DNA from: Kiritimatiellia bacterium
GTDB lineage: Bacteria > Verrucomicrobiota > Kiritimatiellia > JAFGHX01
Assembly: GCA_016929905.1 (NCBI GenBank)
Contig: JAFGHX010000172.1
Location: forward strand, 1-41,586
Direction: 5' to 3'
DNA length: 41,586 nucleotides
The notes under the pieces were generated by a model. That model did not search any database and was not told the origin of the DNA. It saw only the letters and a list, made by a program, of their open reading frames with translations. The position numbers and the translations under genes were made by a program. Shown here piece after piece: positions 38,743 through 41,586 of this stretch. Position 1 is the first letter of the stretch. Each line of letters starts with the position of its first letter.

Positions 38743-40458
38743 TCACTCGACCCCGTACCACTCACGCCAGCGCTTGGGGTCCTCTTCCAGCCGGCCGGTG
38801 ATCCGGTACAGAGCCTGTGCGGCGCGGTTACGGGCCTCGTTGTCCTCGTCGTACTCGAGCATGTGGATCAGAGGTCGAATCGCGCGCTTCTCGCGGATGC
38901 CGCCCAGCAGATCGGCGCCCGCGATTCGCAGATCGGCCTGCGGCAGGCGCAGCCATTCCAGCGCGGTCTCGACGATCAGGGCGCGATAGGCTGGCAGGGC
39001 GGCCAAAGCGCTGCCGGCCGCCTTGCGCACCTCCGTGTCGGGGTCGCCGGCCAGCAAGGTCTTCAGGGAACCGGCCGCCTGTTCGCTCTGCTTGGGCTCG
39101 AGGGCATGGGCCGCGGCGGCCCGCACCGTGGCGTCGCGGTCGTTCAGCGCCTGGAGCAGCGCGTCGACGGTCGCCGGCTCATCGATCAGCCCCAACGCGA
39201 CCGCGGCCGCCTTGCGGACTTGCGGTTCCGGATCGCACAGCGCGGTCTTCAGCGTCTCGATCGTCTTCCCACTGCCCGTACGCCCCAGCCCCTCCATGAC
39301 GGCGGCACGGACTTCGGGTTCCGGGTTCTGGCTGGCGGCAGTCAGCACGCCGAGCGCCACCGTATGCGTGCCGTGCCCGCCCGTAATCGCCTCGACCACC
39401 GCCTGGCGTCCGCCCGAGGTGCCCTTGCCCGCGATCCGGACGAGCACCTCCTGCGCCTGCGCGCCGCCGATCGTCAGGACCGCCGCAGCCGCCGCGTCGC
39501 GGACCGACTGCTCCGCATCCTGCTCCACGGCCTCCGCCAGCGCGGGAATGGCCCGGGAATCGCCGCTCGTGCCAAGCGCCTGCGCCGCGCGGGTACGCAG
39601 GCCCGGCTCTTCCGCACCGCCCAGCAACGCCGTGAACACATCCAACGCCGCGGCATGCCGGCGCCGGACCAATCCCTCCGCCGCCGTGCAGCGAACCTCG
39701 TCGTCGAAATCCTTGAGCGCCGCCAGCAGCAGCGGCACCGCCTGCTCGTCTTCGATCAGGTTCACCGCCGCGACCGCGTCGCGGCGCACGGACTCGTTCT
39801 GCGAGGCCAAGGCTTCACGCAGCGGACCGATCGCCCGCCGCCCGAACGCCGCCAGCGTCTTTTGCGCCTCCTTGCTCGGCGTCGTGTAGTCCGGCTCGTC
39901 GCTCGCCGCCAGGATCCCCGTCGGCGCCGCACGCCGCTCGACGGCCACAACCGCATCGTCGCCAAACAGCTCGATCAGCTGCGGTATCGCATAGTCGTGC
40001 GCGTACGCATACTCCCGCAGAGCGATCGCCGCTTCCATGCGTTTGGTGGGAAGCGCGGACTTGAGCAGTTTGAGCTGCTCGTTCACAAGCTGCGGGACAT
40101 CAGGCCGCAGGCTCGGGGTCGCCTCCTCAGGCACCGCCGGCGACACCGCGGGAGCCGGCTTCTCCGCCGGCGGGGCCGGCATTTCCGGCTCCGCAGGCGG
40201 CTCCGCGGGCGGCACGGCCGGCTCAACCGGCTCCTTGTCCGTCCGCAACCGCACCGCCGAGACCCGGCCCTCGGTCATCTCCACCTCGCCATCCGGGTAC
40301 AGCAGAATCTCGTTCCCGTGCCGGCTCGCCGTGCCGAGCGGACGGCCCAGAACCCGCAGCACGTCCGCCTTGCTGTCCCCGATCGCCACCTCAGCGGCCG
40401 CTGCCGACAAGGCCAATACGACCAGAATCAACGCGGCTATTCGTACCAGCCACTTCAT
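38743..40458 (-). CDS. Exported HEAT-repeat protein with BamE/SmpA-like N-terminal module
   Basis: 571 residues from the ATG of MKWLVRI; the upstream in-frame ATG has no better site. A signal peptide covers about 1-22. Next is a short module (about 23-70: IGDSKADVLRVLGRPLG, then YPDGEVEMTEGRVSAVRL) whose pattern resembles SmpA/OmlA-type outer-membrane assembly lipoproteins, but without a lipobox Cys. A Pro/Ala/Glu-rich linker (about 77-117) leads to about 12-13 HEAT repeats, each with D-x-x-V/A-R-x-x-A-A spacing, to the C-terminus. HEAT solenoids bind proteins, so this is probably a periplasmic scaffold. It follows tRNA-Met by 49 bp and may be expressed from its own start. Confidence 0.87.
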   Translation of the reverse strand: MKWLVRIAALILVVLALSAAAAEVAIGDSKADVLRVLGRPLGTASRHGNEILLYPDGEVEMTEGRVSAVRLRTDKEPVEPAVPPAEPPAEPEMPAPPAEKPAPAVSPAVPEEATPSLRPDVPQLVNEQLKLLKSALPTKRMEAAIALREYAYAHDYAIPQLIELFGDDAVVAVERRAAPTGILAASDEPDYTTPSKEAQKTLAAFGRRAIGPLREALASQNESVRRDAVAAVNLIEDEQAVPLLLAALKDFDDEVRCTAAEGLVRRRHAAALDVFTALLGGAEEPGLRTRAAQALGTSGDSRAIPALAEAVEQDAEQSVRDAAAAAVLTIGGAQAQEVLVRIAGKGTSGGRQAVVEAITGGHGTHTVALGVLTAASQNPEPEVRAAVMEGLGRTGSGKTIETLKTALCDPEPQVRKAAAVALGLIDEPATVDALLQALNDRDATVRAAAAHALEPKQSEQAAGSLKTLLAGDPDTEVRKAAGSALAALPAYRALIVETALEWLRLPQADLRIAGADLLGGIREKRAIRPLIHMLEYDEDNEARNRAAQALYRITGRLEEDPKRWREWYGVE

Positions 40459-40507
40459 GTGCACGCTCCACACCAGATGATTCTTCCCACGCTGCGCAGG
40501 AAAAACA

Positions 40508-40581
40508 TGGGCACGGCAGGACTCGAACCTGCGACCAGAGGATTATGAGTCCCCTGCTCTGACCAACTGAGCTACGTGCCC
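40508..40581 (-). tRNA. tRNA-Met (CAT), elongator type
   Basis: A full cloverleaf: acceptor GGGCACG/CGTGCCC, D-arm AGCTCAGTTGGTCAGAGC, anticodon arm GGGGA-CTCATAA-TCCTC, and T-arm GCAGG-TTCGAGT-CCTGC. The anticodon is CAT. The first acceptor pair is G-C and the anticodon stem lacks the three G-C pairs of initiator tRNA, so it is the elongator type. The same anticodon can be modified to read Ile (ATA) and sequence alone does not exclude that. The 3' CCA is not encoded. Confidence 0.95.
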
Positions 40582-40659
40582 GGGTCCCCGAATGCTAGCC
40601 CGGGCAGGCCCGGAAAGCAACAGTTTTCCTGGCTCGAATCCGCGCGGCGCACGCGCTGA

Positions 40660-40850
40660 ATCCTCGGACTGGCCGACACGGACCTGGCCAAGGCCGCCCA
40701 GTATATCCAGGAGCACGCCTGTGCTCCGATGACGGTATCCGACGTCCTGCCGCATATCAACATATCGCGCCGCACACTCGAGTATCGGTTCCGCCGCCAG
40801 TTCGACCGCTCGCTGCACGACGAAATCAGGCGTGTTCAGGTCGAACGGGC
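40660..40850 (+). pseudogene. AraC/XylR-type HTH remnant
   Basis: About 62 codons read as the core of an AraC-family DNA-binding domain: DLAKAAQYIQEHACAPMTV, then DVLPHINISRRTLEYRFRRQF and DEIRRVQVERA. This covers the first HTH and the linker helix. A stop lies just upstream (TGA at 40657) and homology ends abruptly after VERA. The sensor domain and second HTH are missing. It is a decayed fragment directly behind tRNA-Met, a common site for insertions. Confidence 0.7.
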
Positions 40851-40863
40851 ACCCTGTTGCATC

Positions 40864-40982
40864 GCCGCGAAAGGGCGCAGAGAACGCAAAGGTGCTTTTC
40901 ATGGAGAAGCGCGCCAGCGCCATCAGTCCGGGCCTCCCAAGAGCGATTCCGTTTTGCGTTCTTTGCGTACTTTAGCGGCTAT
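40864..40982. repeat. Inverted repeat with GGCGCAGAGAACGCAAA arms
   Basis: Arms GCCGCGAAAGGGCGCAGAGA...CAAA (from 40864) and TTTTGCGTTCTTTGCGTAC...GCGGCTA (to 40982) pair imperfectly around about 60 bases. The arms resemble the outer arms of the composite palindrome near 35775 (GCC-x-CAAAAAGGCGCAAA). The repeat separates two gene remnants and may mark where they were broken. Confidence 0.6.
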
Positions 40983-41110
40983 TCCTGCCGCACCCGGGTC
41001 CGATAGTAGATCTGCGCTTCCGCCTGGTGCTGCGTGTCGGTGTAGACATTCAGCGCCGGGGTCGACAGCGAGTTCGTCACCCGTGCGCAGTCAAGTAGCG
41101 GAGACGTCGG
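40979..41110 (-). pseudogene. 3' fragment of an unknown gene
   Basis: About 43 codons of plausible protein, including NSLSTPALNVYTDTQHQAEA and QIYYRTRVRQE before a TAG, read on the minus strand. Upstream the frame is closed by TGA. The composition is protein-like, unlike the flanking DNA, so I interpret it as the C-terminus of a lost gene. The family is not recognised. Confidence 0.35.
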
Positions 41111-41586
41111 TCAAGCTCCCGCGTTGAGGTGTTTCGACGGCCCGAAAAGAACCGGTTTATGGCATCGTGTCGGACGCGTTAGGGGGGAGTCGGCCGAACG
41201 AACAGGAAACGGTCCGCACCCAAGAGCGCACCGCGCACTCGTCTCTCCCCGGTGTAGGCCGTCCGGCCTGGATTCGTTGATCTTCCGGCAGTCTCGGAAC
41301 CCTTGCGACCGGTGTTGCCTACGGCCGTCTCCGATCTTAATCCCACTCCTAATCTCAGATCCCGGCCGTGCCCGACGACTTGTGCGCCATAGCTCGCAGA
41401 GCGACGGCGGAAGCCACGAGGCACGAGGGCGAAGTCGTGGCGGAGCCAGCGGCGAGGCTGAGGATTCGGCGCGATAGCGCCGATATCCTCCAGCCTCTGG
41501 TTCGGCTTCCTGTGATTCTTCCGCTCGTCGTCCGGGTCTGAATCGTCGCGCGTAATCGTCGTCCGTAATCGTCGTCCGATTTCGCC
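41111..41586. other. Non-coding end region with hairpin and 13-bp repeats
   Basis: I see no gene. A strong hairpin at 41454-41497 has arms GAGGCTGAGGATTCGGCGC and a complementary partner around a GATA loop. At 41541-41579 there are three head-to-tail copies of the 13-bp word AATCGTCGTCCGT (first copy AATCGTCGCGCGT). Frames here are short and arginine-rich. Confidence 0.6.

Overview
The window is a GC-rich bacterial chromosomal segment from an accessory-rich genome with many intergenic repeats. The gene families point to the PVC side of the tree, with Kiritimatiellota, Verrucomicrobiota or Lentisphaerota as my best guess and Planctomycetota or Hydrogenedentota as alternatives. The pointers are a serine/threonine kinase fused to a formylglycine-enzyme-type (SUMF1) domain, OPT-like/DUF6785-type permeases, a very large FtsX permease next to a PqqD-like gene, an AraC/XylR-like remnant, and a surface-protein tail of the kind common in Verrucomicrobia. 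There is no rRNA, CRISPR array, phage or complete insertion sequence. There is one tRNA (Met, CAT).

Layout. 1-0.6 kb: the 3' half of a zinc-type alcohol dehydrogenase/quinone oxidoreductase, cut off at its 5' side. 0.7-3.1 kb (minus): archaemetzincin, zinc-ribbon protein, metallophosphoesterase. 3.2-3.7 kb: a conserved cysteine-motif protein and a small remnant. 3.8-5.4 kb (minus): three tandem Hsp20 chaperones behind a near-consensus sigma-54 promoter. 5.7-6.1 kb: the 3' end of a surface-type protein. 6.1-19.1 kb (minus): a tight five-gene operon read as PqqD-like protein, 1843-residue FtsX permease with a degenerate M28-peptidase-like ectodomain, two OPT-like permeases (the second carrying a coiled coil and a reordered LamG/DUF2341 insert), and a soluble protein. 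19.6-22.0 kb (plus, divergent): LolD-like ATPase, minimal FtsX permease, second LolD-like ATPase. 22.0-26.1 kb: divergent FHA-guanylate/adenylate cyclase and kinase-SUMF1 protein. 26.1-35.6 kb (minus): AAA+ MoxR-like ATPase, unknown protein, HExxH-VWA protein, unknown protein, PaaK-like adenylate-forming enzyme, HTH/zinc-ribbon regulator, and a membrane protein with two intact C39-like peptidase domains. 36.2-38.3 kb (plus): an endonuclease/exonuclease/phosphatase-family protein and a small membrane protein. 38.7-40.6 kb (minus): a HEAT-repeat protein and tRNA-Met. 40.6-41.6 kb: two gene remnants and repeats.

The most interesting candidate system is the divergent PqqD / giant FtsX / OPT-like / LolD-FtsX-LolD locus. 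Its parts suggest one envelope machine that combines peptide recognition, a peptidase-derived ectodomain, ABC mechanotransmission and secondary peptide-type transport. This is an inference from gene content and spacing. A second candidate is the AAA+/HExxH-VWA/PaaK-like module.

The intergenic DNA is unusual. It holds at least three families of REP-like hairpins carrying the GTAG/GGAG tetranucleotide known from RAYT-mobilised REPs. One family abuts the stop codons of three nearby genes and supplies the TAG stop of two of them. There are also several heptamer tandem repeats, each locus with its own word, and a 356-bp composite palindrome. No RAYT transposase lies in the window.
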